From Zea mays (Eukaryota > Streptophyta > Magnoliopsida > Poales > Poaceae): DNA of 64,000 nucleotides. This document shows, one piece after another, positions 32,312 to 43,846 of this stretch. The position numbers and the translations under genes were made by a program. Under the pieces are notes generated by a model that saw only the letters and a program-made list of their open reading frames with translations, was not told the origin of the DNA and searched no databases. The DNA lies in contig NC_050098.1 of NCBI RefSeq assembly GCF_902167145.1, positions 129,778,207 through 129,842,206 on the forward strand, given 5' to 3'. Every line of letters begins with the position of its first letter. The first letter of the stretch is position 1.

Positions 32312-32941
32312 TGTTGGGGACTTGTTCTCAAATGCTTCGAATTAAGATCAAGGCAACATAGAATGTTAAATGTTAATGCCCTTCGTCCATTGAAACATTA
32401 TTTCCTCAAGGGTATAATGTTCTTCGGACGAAGGTCATGAGAAAGGGTCACGAAGGTCATGCCTTCGTGATTAGAGTTATGAAATAATGAAAGATAAAAT
32501 ATATAAGATATGAAACATGAAAGGATAATATATTTAAACACATAAACTTATTCATATATTTCATCATATAAACTTGAATATTAGAACATAACATTTAATC
32601 ACATTAATACCTTCGTCTTGACAGAAAGCAATAATCCGAGTGTCGTGTGCAAGCGATTACAAGATTGCGTGAACAGTACGAGGGTACTGTTCATCTATTT
32701 ATAGGCACAGGACACAGCCTGTGAGAAATTACATTCATGCCCTTTACAAATGCTTATAATCATAATACAAGCTATCACGTGTTAATTGGTCATTTCATCT
32801 TTAAGTCGGTTCACTCCTTCGTCTTGAGACATATGGCTATGCCGAAGCTTTATGGGTGATAACTTCGGCACTGCTTTTGAGAGGATCTACCGAAGGTGTT
32901 TCTTCTTACAGGATCTTCGGCGACGAAGCATACCCCCAATA
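32312..32941 (-). mobile_element. 3' LTR of Gypsy element E3
   Basis: It is 630 bp. The left end is TGTTGGGG; the right end reads CCCCCAATA, so on the minus strand the LTR starts TATTGGGGG (expected TGTTGGGGG, one G-to-A). A TATA box CCTATAAATAG points minus (about 32696-32706). It is next to the PPT GAAGGGGCTAC (32942-32952, minus). Candidate TSD GGCAC at 32307-32311; the partner is outside the window. Confidence 0.75.
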
Positions 32942-33001
32942 GTAGCCCCTTCGCGGTGCTAGATCGTTTTTCATAACGAGTTTGATCCGTGAAAAAGTCT
33001 C
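32942..33001 (-). other. PPT of E3 with a weaker hairpin
   Basis: In element sense GAAGGGGCTAC abuts the LTR. Upstream is a 7-bp inverted repeat, TTTTTCA with TGAAAAA (about 32970-33000). The layout echoes the Huck and Grande hairpin-PPT modules, less convincingly. Confidence 0.5.
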
Positions 33002-33219
33002 CTAGGCTTCAGAGAGTCGAAGGTCCGAAAACACCTTCCTTAAGCTCGTTGCCGAGAAACGATTAAAATATTTGGAGCACAAGGTGGCCCACCACGCAGC
33101 GGGTATGAACGATCTGGTAATTCACTTGCCAGGCGCCGAGTGGTCCATCGTTCAGCGGGTGCGGGCGACTGCTCAGCGGGTGCAGGCGACTTGGCGATTC
33201 ACCTTTCCACCTGCAGCAC

Positions 33220-33227
33220 TATATAAA
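33220..33227 (+). promoter_or_regulatory. TATA box of the E3 antisense gene
   Basis: TATATAAA lies in GCACTATATAAACAG, about 200 bp upstream of the ATG at 33425 and directed away from the LTR. The LTR's own TATA points the opposite way, so the two promoters diverge. Confidence 0.7.
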
Positions 33228-35367
33228 CAGACGGGTAGGTGTGGAGTTACCACAACATTCATTGTCATTGCACTGTTGTGCTGTCAAAAAATTTGACCAC
33301 AGCCGAAGCTTGCTCACTGTATTCTGAACCAAAAGATCATCTTGCTCTAGCTTCGTGACAAGAAAGAGCTTCGGCAAAGATAAAATTTTCAACTTCGTCA
33401 AAACGCAAAAAAATTCAACACCAAATGGCCAGGGTACGCTCGACAGCTAGAGTTACTCGTGACGGAGACGAAGCCGAAGCTGCTGAAACTGCTCCGATCT
33501 CCAAAGTTATGAGGCGGTCGGGATTGGTTGTGACTGAAGGCGCTGCTGACAAAGAATCACCCTCTGTTGAAACCGAGCAGGCAGATATTGAAGAGGGTGA
33601 TGCTAATGAAGGAGAGATTGATTATGATATTATTATGTCAACGAAGCCCAGCCATCTGGATTTTGGGAAATTAACTGTGTCTAAAGCTGATATGACTATG
33701 ATGACGAAGCTAGGCTACTTCAAGGAAGCCGATAAGGCGTTGGTTCGTTTTGGCGGGGAAGAGACTATCCCGAAGCCGAAAAATGATGAAGTTGTAGTTT
33801 TTAAGAGCTTCTTCAAAGCAGGGTTGAGATTTCCTCTGCATGGAATGATTGCAGAAGTCTTGGAAAAATTCAGGATTTATCTTCATCAGCTGACCCCCAA
33901 CGCCATTGTTAGGCTCAGTGTGTACATCTGGGCTCTCCGAAGTCAAGGGGGTAGAGCCGCTCGCCGATGCATTCTGCCGAGTACATGAACTTCATTATCA
34001 GACGAAGGCTAGAGAAGACAGATTGCATGAGAACTTTGGTTGTTATAATTTTGCTTATCGGAAGGATATGAAGACACTGGTGGTCAGCTATCGCACTAAA
34101 TGGCCGACCGGTTGGAAATCTAAATGGTTTTATGTTAAAATTGATGAAGAAAAGGAGAAGCTAGTTCAAAGCCCGCTGAAGCTAATCTTCGGGCTGACTA
34201 GACCTCAATGCAACATGACACCGGGGGATCCATGCCAAGATGCCGTGTATGAGTTTAGAATTGTGTCTGAACACATTGGGTCTAGGGACTTAGTCCAGGA
34301 ATACCTAGCCAACAGAGTGTTCCCAACGCTGAAGAAGTGGGGTATGCCGAAGCTTGAAGAGAAGAAAGAAGGTGAACTCGTTCGGCTGCCAAGAATGGCT
34401 GGACACGATCGAAGTTATGTGTAACGAGATTTTAGGGAACTATACGAAAAAAGAAGACCAGTTGATGACTGCAGCCTTCGGCTCTCGACCGAAGCGAAGA
34501 TTGAATCGAGTAATGGATGCTCTACATTTTGAATATCCTAATTATGAGCGGTTGAACAAGGGCGCCTAAGGGCAGAAAAGAAAAAGAGTTGTCAGTGTTG
34601 TGGGCAGACAGGCCGCTAGAATGGTAAAAGAAGATGAAGAAAAACTGAAGAAGAGGAAATTGAGCCCTGAGCCAACGACGGTTGCTCCGAAGAAGAGGAA
34701 AGCTGCAGCTCTGAAGCAGAAAGCGACTGATATTGAAGATGAAACTCCTGCATCACCTTCTGCTACCGATGTGGCAGAAATTCTAAAGGTAATGACTAAA
34801 TCCTTGCCTATCAAGCTAAGTCCACTGGCGCCACATCTGACGAAGCTTTTTCACAAGAAGAAGGAGCCTTCGATAGCGAAGAAGGTAGCTGGGCCGAAAA
34901 AATGAAGAATTATTACTGTGACAGAAGCTATCAAAGAGACACCACGACTAGCTTCGGCTTCAAAAGCACCAGCTATTGAGAGCGCTACAGCTATCGAAGC
35001 TGCACCGGCCGAAGCTGCAACTGCCGAAGCTGAACCTGTTGAAGATGCAAATCTAGAAAGCACACTTTCTAACATTGATAAGATACTTCTGGACATGGCC
35101 ACAGAAGAAGCTGCTGCAGCCGCTGAAGAAACCATGGCTACAATACCTGAGAAGGAGAAGGAAATAGCTGAAGATGCTTCGGAAGAAGAAAACTTTAACT
35201 TTCAAAACTTAATTGGGCAAGAATTGTTGAAGGCTGAGAAAGAAGAGTTGAGAGAATACGCCATATCCTGCGGGTATCAACCAGGGGCACTACTCTTCGG
35301 CGGTGTTGACGATGAAAGGTTAGGCTGCGTCCGAGATCCAACCGGAGCGAAGGTTATTGGTACTCTA

Positions 35368-37033
35368 TGTAGGAAACGGGTGACGTCTAAGAGGGGGGGG
35401 GGTGAATTAGGACTTCTAAAACTTTCGCTAAACTAGGCCACAAATAAATCCTTAGAGCAAAACCTATGCAAATAAACAAACTAGAATGTGCAAACTAGGT
35501 TTTGTCTAAGTGTTGCTATCTCTACGGCAATGTCTAAGTTTCAATCTACACTATATAAGCATGAATACAAGATTGAAACTTAAATGCTTAATATAAATGC
35601 GGAAACTTAAAGAGCAAAGTAGAGAAGCAAACTCTCGTGGATGACGCCGGTATTTTTACCGAGGTATCCGGAACCGCGCAAGGTCTCGACTAATCCTCGT
35701 TGGTGCCCCTACGCAAAGGGAAGCCCACACGAGGGCCAAGCACCTCGGTCGAGTAACTCCGTAGAGAGCCGCGGGCCTTCTCCATGCGCAAGTGGTGCTC
35801 CGCTTCCGGCTCCTCTCGGACGCTCCCCGCCGTCTCCACTATCGAGCTTCCGGCTGAAACGCCGCGGACCTCGTTCCCTCCGGTACACGATGGCGGCCGT
35901 GACACAAATACGGTTGTCACGGTCTCGCGAGACACTCACCCCACTCGGTACAATTACAACGGCTCACGCAAGAGCCGAGGGGTTGTGAGGTTTATCTAAA
36001 CTCACTCAACAATCTAGGGTTCACATAGAGCAAGTGCTAAAGCGGTCTAACTAACCTAAGCACTTCGCAAAGCACCTACGCTAATCACCGAGTGATTCTA
36101 TTAAGCACTTGGGTGTTTGAGGACTTGGAAATATCTACAATATGCCTTGGTATGTTGCTTGGGCTCCCACACCTTCAAATGGCCGGTTGGGTGACGTATA
36201 TATAGGCCCCAACTCAAATATAGCCGTTGGAAAGCAGTTCTGCAGCTTTCTGTGGCGCACCGGACAGGTGCACCGGACTGTCCGGTGGTGCACCGGACAT
36301 GCCACGTGTACTAGCCGTTAAAAGTAGCCGTTGGAGCTTCCGAAGATGGCGCACCGGACGGTCCGGTGTGCACCGGACAGCCCATGTCCGCTTGTCGTAT
36401 TTTGGCCATAACTTTTAGCTCCGAACTCCGATTTCGATGATCTTGTACTTTTCGGAAAGCTTATGAAATTCTCTACATCCCAGAGTTGAAGCCATATCAG
36501 TTTGAGTAAATTTAGCACACCGGACAGGCCAGTGTGCACCGGACATCCCATATGCTACTGCAATTTTTCAGCAATTCCGACTTCGTATTGTGGGCATAAC
36601 TTTTAGCTCCGAACTCCGATTTTGATGATCTTGGACTTTTTGGAAAGCTTATAAAATTGTCTAAATCTCAGAGTTGAAGCCATGTCAGTTTGAATAGATT
36701 TGATGTTGTGAAACACTTCCAATTCAGTCAGCCCTTCCTCTCAACTTTATCAACTTCACTTTTGTTTTGTAGCTTTGTATCTCACTTCTACTTCTTGATG
36801 TGTTGGACTCTTATCATGTATAAAGTGTCTTCAATATTACTTTGTAATGTCTTCTATGAGTCTTATAATGTCTTCTTTGAGGTGTTGCATCCTCAGAGCC
36901 TCAGTCCAATCCACTTCGCATCCTGTGAACTACAACACACAAATACTTGGGAAATACATTAGTCCACATGTTATGTTGATCATCAAACACCAAAACCTAT
37001 GGAGCTAAATGGCCCGGGGTCATTTTCCTTACA
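35368..37033 (-). mobile_element. C1 3' LTR
   Basis: On plus it runs TGTAGGAAACGGGTG to CATTTTCCTTACA. A TATA box reads TATATATA at 36197-36204 (used on minus). It contains a CACCGGAC/GTCCGGTG palindrome cluster (36250-36550). It also contains a block of about 190 bp present twice ('taacttttagctccgaactccga' at about 36408 and 36598). It differs from its partner at many sites, visibly more than the C2 LTR pair. Confidence 0.85.
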
Positions 37034-38356
37034 ATCTCCCCCTTTTTGGTGATTGATGACAACACAACCAAAGCAAGCAAATAATACAATTATTTGAATG
37101 ATAATATGCACTCTACTTGCTAAGATGCATGTTTTATCCCCACTTAGTGATATTATGGACTTAAGCCTCCCCCTAACTCCATAATTCACTTACTTCCTAT
37201 TTTAGACCAAAGAACCAAAACCACTTGAAAAACCACTTGAAGAAATAAAATTTTAAAGTGGTGGTGTTTGGTGTTTGATACATTTTATATTGCTTTGGTC
37301 CCTACAACTTCTCCCCCTTTGGCATCAACCACCGAAAAGGAAGACATTAAGAGCATATAGGAAGCGAATAAGACTTGCCCTCTCTAAAGAATTATCAATT
37401 AATATCAATAGAAGCACTAAAAGATTACTCCCCCTAAATGAGTGTTCTCCTTTAGAAAGAATTTTCTCCCCCTTTAGAGACGAAGAAAAACTCCCCCTGT
37501 CAAAGATCTTCTACTTAGGAAAAAGCATGTGAAAATTAGAGATGCAAGACATGATTTGAATAGACTAACTTCCCTTATGCATAGGTAACAGAATATGATT
37601 GAACCACTTATGCATGTATAGCAACAAGGAAGTATAAGATATGAAATATAGTCTAACCAAATGTCGGAGAAGACATGTAAATGATGTAAAATGAAGAGGT
37701 CTTGGAGATTTGCAATGGAAGATTGTTGTCTTTCTCCGGGGACTTTATTTTCCTTACAATGAGACTATCACAAGAAATAGACTTGAAAAGGGTGTTAGTC
37801 TCAAAGTCTTAGATTATAGAGTAATCTCCCCCTGAAAGTGTGCATGCAAGTTTTGAATACTTGTAGAGGACATGTACTTTGATTTGATATCAAGAGGGGC
37901 AGATTATCCATAAGCCGAGCTTTGGCACATATAAGTTAAATGAAACCAATTGTAAGATATAAGCTTTTGATGCATTAGTGTCATTTACTTAGGGATGTTA
38001 GATAAGTTATGTGCCATGCTTAATTAAACATTTTAAACCATGTAGGTTTCCTTAAGTATATGAATTGAAAGCAAGCAATCCTACCATTTGATTTACCTAG
38101 TATGCATGCATTGTCTAAAGCAAGTATCAAATGAAATACTAGGCATGAAAGGTAAAACTAGATACAAGAAAATAGATATGCATATCTAAAAATAAGGAAT
38201 ACAATAAATCTAATTACCTTAGTCATGGGTGGGGAAATTTGGGTCCAAAGTATCTACTAACCCTCTTGGCAATAAGCTTGATCCAATATGATGTATCCCA
38301 TGATATACATCCCAATTTTGCCAAGTCTCCAAATTCCCTGATGACCTTCAGTCCAC
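37034..38356 (-). other. C1 non-coding region between gag and 3' LTR
   Basis: It is AT-rich with several 'ctccccct' runs (polypurine on the element strand: 37318, 37420, 37448, 37491, 37826). No protease, integrase, RT or RNase H motif is visible in any frame. This is where pol would lie in an autonomous Copia element. Confidence 0.7.
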
Positions 38357-39851
38357 TCACTTCCCTTTCGGGATCCAAACCTTCTTGGTGCTTTTCATGG
38401 TTGAAATTATTTCCTTTGGCACCCAGATGCGTTTGGCTCCCTTTCCTTTGTTGGCTTGCTTGTTGGACTTGATTGCTATCACCTTTCCATTCTTTTTCTT
38501 CTTGATCAAATATGGTGTAGCAGTCTTTTTGTCCACCTTTTTGATGTAGGTGTTGGAGATTTTGCTTGATGGTTTTTGCTTGAGCTTTTGCCTTTGCTTA
38601 TCCCCGGTCATCGTCTTGCATTGGAAAGACTTGTGGCCTTCCTTGTGGCATAACCTACAAATCACAGTTTCTCCCTCCATAGGCTTGTTCACTCCCGCAG
38701 TGGTGTTATCCTGTGGAGGTCGGATTTGTTTGGCTTTGCCTTTCTTGTCATACAAAGCCTTGCCAAGACGAGCCACTTCTTGCCTTAATTGCTCATTTTC
38801 CTTTGCAACCTCATCCGAACATGTTTCTATAACAATATTCTCAACAAGAACTTGGTTGTAGGGGTTAGTATCATTAATTAAATCAAAGCAAGAAGTAGAA
38901 GCATCCTTTTTAATAATTTCAGGAATTTTAACTAAAGATGCTACTGGGGTGCTACCAATGTTTTCTAGCTTAGTAGTTAGCTCATTATTGTGTATGCTAA
39001 GAATTTCCATTTTCTCTAGAAAATTTTCAATAGCTTCTTGGGAGCTAGCTAACTTAGCCTTAAGTTTGTCATTCTTTTTAATAAGGCCATCATCAGTAGC
39101 AGTGGATGGAGCACTAGACTCTAATAGCTCAATTTTAGTTGACAGCTCACAATTTAGGTTTGCAAAAATTTCAATTTTTTCTAGCAATCCTTTATAATCA
39201 TTTAGGGAGCTAATCAACTTATTTTTCAAGGTTTTAAGTTGAGCTTTTTGCTTAGTGCAGACATCCTAGAAAAATTTAACGGCTTTCGCAAGTTCATCTA
39301 CGGAGGGTTTCCCCTCACCATCATCATCACTACTATCATCACTAGAGGATGGAATGCTTTTGTTACCTCTTGCCATAAGGCATTTGTGTGATGACCGTGA
39401 TGAGGACCGGTGGCTGCGCGTCCTTGGAGGTTCATCTTCACTTGAAGAGTCATCCCAAGTTCTAACACTTGTTAGCGCCTTGCCTTTGCTCCTCTCCTTT
39501 TTGGGTTTGGCCATAGTTGGACAGCTGTCCCTGAAGTGGCCCTTCTCCCCACATGCGAAGCATCCTCTCTTTCTTTGCTTTTTCCTGTCAATGTTAAAGA
39601 GAATATCTTCGACCTGCAGGGGCACACCCATTAGATTAATCTTGCGGATCATCCCCATTACATTTCTGACGCGTCGGATTGTTTCTTCGTCCTCGGAGGA
39701 TGATGTGCATGGTTGATTATCTTCATCATCATCACTTTCTTCTTCTTCCTCTTCTTCACTTGAGGAACTTTGAGTGGGAGCCTTCTTTTTACCCTTCCTT
39801 TCATCACATGCAAAGGCATATGGCCTTGAGGAAGTTGGCTCCTCTCCCTGA

Positions 39852-41158
39852 TGAAAGGGAATTAGGCTTACACCTATTTCCTAAATGATTTTGGTGGTTG
39901 AATTGCCCAACACAAATAATTGGACTAACTAGTTTGCTCTAGTGTATAAGTTATACAGGTGCCAAAGGTTCACACTTAGCCAATAAAAAGACCAAGTATT
40001 GGGTTCAACAAAAGAGCAAAGGGACAACCGAAGGCTCCTCTGGTCTGGCGCACCGGACTGTTCGGTGTGCCACCGGACAGTGTCCGGTGCACCAGAGGAC
40101 TCCAAGTCGAACTCGTCACCTTCGGGAAAGTCCAGAGGCACTCCGCTATAATTCACCGGACTGTCCGGTGTACACCGGACAGTGTCCGGTGCTCCAAGGA
40201 ACGGCGCCTCAGGAACTCGCCAGCTTCGGGAATTCGCAACGGCTAGTCCGCTATAATTCACCGGACATGTCCGGTGTACACCGGACTGTCCGGTGTGACA
40301 ACGAAGCAACGGATACTTCGGCGCCAACGGCTACCTGCAGCGCATTAAATGCGCGCCAGCGCGCGCAGAAGTCAGGCATGCCCATACTGGCGCACCGGAC
40401 ACTCTACAGTACATGTCCGGTGCGCCACCGGACATCCAGGCGGGCCCAGAAGACAGTGCTCCAAAGGTCGAATCCCAACGGCTTTGGTGACGTGGCTGGC
40501 GCACCGGACATGTCCGGTGTACACCGGACTGTCCGGTGCACCATATGACAGTCAGCCCCACCAAACGGCTAGTTTGGTGGTTGGGGCTATAAATACGCCC
40601 AACCACCCACCATTCATTGCATCCAAGTTTTCACACTTCCAACCACTTACAAGAGTTAGGCATTCAATTCTAGACACACTCAAGAGATCAAATCCTCTCC
40701 CAAATTCCACACAAAGCTTTAGTGACTAGTGAGAGAGATTTGCTTGTGTTCTTTCGAGCTCTTGCGCTTGGATTGCTTTCTTCTTTCTTGATTCTTTATT
40801 GCGATCAAACTCACTTGTAATTGAGGCAAGAGACACCAATCTTGTGGTGATCCTTGTAGGAACTTTGTGTTCCAAGTGATTGAGAAGAGAAAGCTCACTC
40901 GGTCCGAGGGACCGTTTGAGAGAGGGAAAGGGTTGAAAGTGACCCGGTCTTTGTGACCACCTCAACGGGGAGTAGGTTTGCAAGAACCGAACCTCGGTAA
41001 AACAAATCCGCGTGTCACACCTCTTATTTGCTTGCGATTTGTTTTGCACCCTCTCTCGTGGACTCATTTATATTTCTAACGCTAAACCGGCTTGTAGTTG
41101 TGATTATTTTTGAGAATTTCAGTTTCGCGCTATTCACCCCTCCTCTAGGCGACTTTCA
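39852..41158 (+). mobile_element. C2 5' LTR
   Basis: It runs TGAAAGGGAATTAGG to GGCGACTTTCA. TATA box TATAAATA at 40588-40595. Upstream is a dense set of palindromes of the form CACCGGAC-x-GTCCGGTG (40050-40550). Apparent ORFs there arise from these repeats. Confidence 0.9.
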
Positions 41159-41160
41159 AT

Positions 41161-41174
41161 TGGTATCGGAGCCC
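41161..41174 (+). other. C2 primer binding site
   Basis: TGGTATCGGAGCCC lies two bases after the LTR. It is the complement of initiator tRNA-Met, allowing one change (usual TGGTATCAGAGC). Confidence 0.85.
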
Positions 41175-41203
41175 GGTGCTTCATTAGAGCCTAACCGCTC
41201 GAA

Positions 41204-43820
41204 GTGATGTCGGGAGAACTCGCCAAGAAGGAGATGGAGACCGGCGACAAGCCACGGGAAGGCTTCATCAGAAGAGTCCCGCAACAAGGAGAAGAGGAAG
41301 GAGAAGAAGAAGGAAAAGAAGACTTCTTCTCACAAGTCGCATCGGAGTGGCGACAAAATAAAGAAGATGAGGAAGGTGGTCTATTACGAGACCGACACTT
41401 CATCACCTTCTACCTCCAGCTCCGACGTGCCCTCCATAACTTCTAAGCGCCATGAGCGCAAGAAGTTTAGTAAGATCCCATTACATTGTCCTCGTACCTC
41501 TAGACATACTCCATTACTTTCCATTCCATTAGGCAAACCGCCAACCTTTGACGGTGAAGATTATGCTAGGTGGAGTGATTTAATGAAATTTCATCTAACC
41601 TCACTCCACAAAAGTATATGGAATGTTGTTGAGTTTGGAGCACAGGTACCATCCATAGGGGATGAGGACTATCATGAGGACGAGGTGGCCCAAATCAAGC
41701 ACTTCAACTCCCAAGCCACAACAATACTCCTCGCCTCTCTAAGTAGGGAGGAGTACAACAAGGTGCAAGGATTGAAGAGCGCCAAGGAAGTTTGGGACGT
41801 GCTCAAGACGACACACGAGGGTGATGAACTCACCAAGATCACCAAGCGGGAAACGATCGAGGGGGAGCTCGGTCGCTTCCGTCTTCGCCAAGGGAAGGAG
41901 CCACAAGATATGTACAACCGGCTCAAGACCTTGGTGAATCAAGTACGCAACCTCGGGAGCAAGAAGTGGGATGACCACGAGGTGGTTAAGGTTATTTTAA
42001 GATCACTTATTTTCCTTAACCCTACTCAAGTTCAATTAATTCGTGGTAATCCTAGATATACACTAATGACTCCCGAGGAAGTAATCGGGAATTTTGTGAG
42101 CTTTGAATTTATGATTAAGGGCTCACGAAAGATCAACGAGCTTGACGGCCCCTCCACATCCGAAGCACAACCGGTCGCATTTAAGGCGACGGAGGAGAAG
42201 AAGGAGGAGTCTACACCAAGTAGACAACCAATCGACGCCTCCAAGCTCGACAATGAGGAAATGGCGCTTGTCATCAAAAGCTTTCGCCAAATCCTCAAGC
42301 AAAGGAGGGGGAAGGATTACAAGCCCCGCTCCAAGAAGGTTTGCTACAAGTGTGGTAAGCTCGGTCACTTTATAGCCAAATGTCCTATTTCTAGTGACAG
42401 TGACAGGGGTGACGACAAGAAGGGGAGAAGAAAGGAGAAGAAAAGGTACTACAAGAAGAAGGGCGGCGATGCCCATGTTTGTCGAGAGTGGGACTCCGAT
42501 GAAAGCTCTAGCGACTCCTCCGATGACGAGGACGCCGCCAACGTCGCCGTCACCAAGGGACTTCTCTTCCCCAACGTCGGCCACAAGTGCCTCATGGCAA
42601 AGGACGGCAAAAAGAAGAAGGTTAAATCTAAATCCTCCACTAGATATGAATCCTCTAGTGATGAAAATGCTAGTGATGAGGAAGATAACTTGCGCACTCT
42701 TTTTGCCAACTTAAACATGCAACAAAAAGAGAAGTTAAATGAATTGATTAGTGCCATCCATGAGAAGGATGATCTCTTGGACTCCCAAGAGGACTTCCTA
42801 ATCAAGGAAAACAAAAAGCATGTTAAAGTTAAAAATGCTTATGCTCTAGAAGTTGAAAAATGTGAGAAATTATCTAGTGAGCTAAGCACTTGCCATGAGA
42901 CTATAGACAACCTTAGAAATGAGAATGCTAATTTGTTAGCTAGGGTTGATTCTATTGCCTGTAATGTTTCGATTCCCAATCTTAGAAATAATAATGATGA
43001 TTTGCTTGCTAAGATTGAAGAATTGAACTTATCTCTTGTTAGCCTTAGGAATGAGAATGAAAATTTAATTGCTAAGGCTAAAGATTTTGATGTTTGCAAT
43101 GCTACTATTTCCAACCTTAGAACTAAGAATGATATATTGCATGCTAAGGTTGTAGAATTAAAATCTTGCAAACCCTCTACATCTACCATTGAGCACACTT
43201 CTATTTGTACTAGATGTAGAGATATTAACATTGATTCTAAACATGATCACATGGCCTTAATTAAACAACAAAATGATCATATAGAAAAATTAGATGCTAA
43301 AATTGCCGAGCATAACTTAGAAAATGAAAAGTTTAAATTTGCTAGAAGTATGCTCTATAGTGGGAGACGCCCTGGCATTAAGGATGGCATTGGTTTCCAA
43401 CAGGGAGGCAATGCCAAACTTAGTGCCCCTCCTAAGAAATTGTCCAACTTTGTTAAGGGCAAGGCTCCCATGCCTCAGGATAACAAGGGTTACATTTTAT
43501 ACCCTGCCGGTTATCCCGAGGACAAAATTAGGAGAATTCACTCTAGGAAGTCTCACTCTGGCCCTAATCATGCTTTTATGTATAAGGGTGAGACATCTAG
43601 CTCTAGGCAACCAACCCGTGCTAAGTTGCCTAAGAAGAAAGCTCCTAGTGCATCAAATGACCATGACATCTCATTTAAAACTTTTGATGCATCATATGTT
43701 TTAACTAACAAATCCGGCAAGGTAGTTGCCAAGTTTGTTGGGGGCAAACACAAGGGCTCCAAGACTTGTGTTTGGGTACCCAAAGTTCTTGTTTCTAATG
43801 CCAAACGTTTGGGTACCTAA
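41204..43820 (+). pseudogene. C2 gag (capsid, zinc knuckle, coiled coil), one frameshift
   Basis: The likely start is the ATG at 41204 (MSGELAKKEMETGDK). A 1-nt indel near 41250-41270 shifts the frame, and the long frame then runs through 41367 to the TAA at 43818. Capsid homology begins near LGKPPTFDGEDYARWSDLM, with KEVWDVLKTTHEGDE and RLKTLVNQVRNLGSKKW. The CCHC knuckle CYKCGKLGHFIAKC lies about 325 codons after 41367. A Ser/Asp/Glu-rich linker follows, then roughly 240 residues of heptad-like coiled coil. It ends VWVPKVLVSNAKRLGT. It forms the particle shell and binds element RNA. Pol lies in another frame downstream; pol-like sequence is open only after a TAG at 43844-43846. Confidence 0.85.
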
Positions 43821-43846
43821 AGTCAAGAAATAAACTTGTTTTGTAG

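Noticed and set aside
35641..35988. 115-codon ORF, repeated at 50165-50512
   Set aside because: Found in both C1 LTRs; not maintained as a gene and without recognisable domain.
40087..40548. 153-codon ORF, repeated at 48139-48624
   Set aside because: Identical position in both C2 LTRs; produced by the CACCGGAC palindromes.
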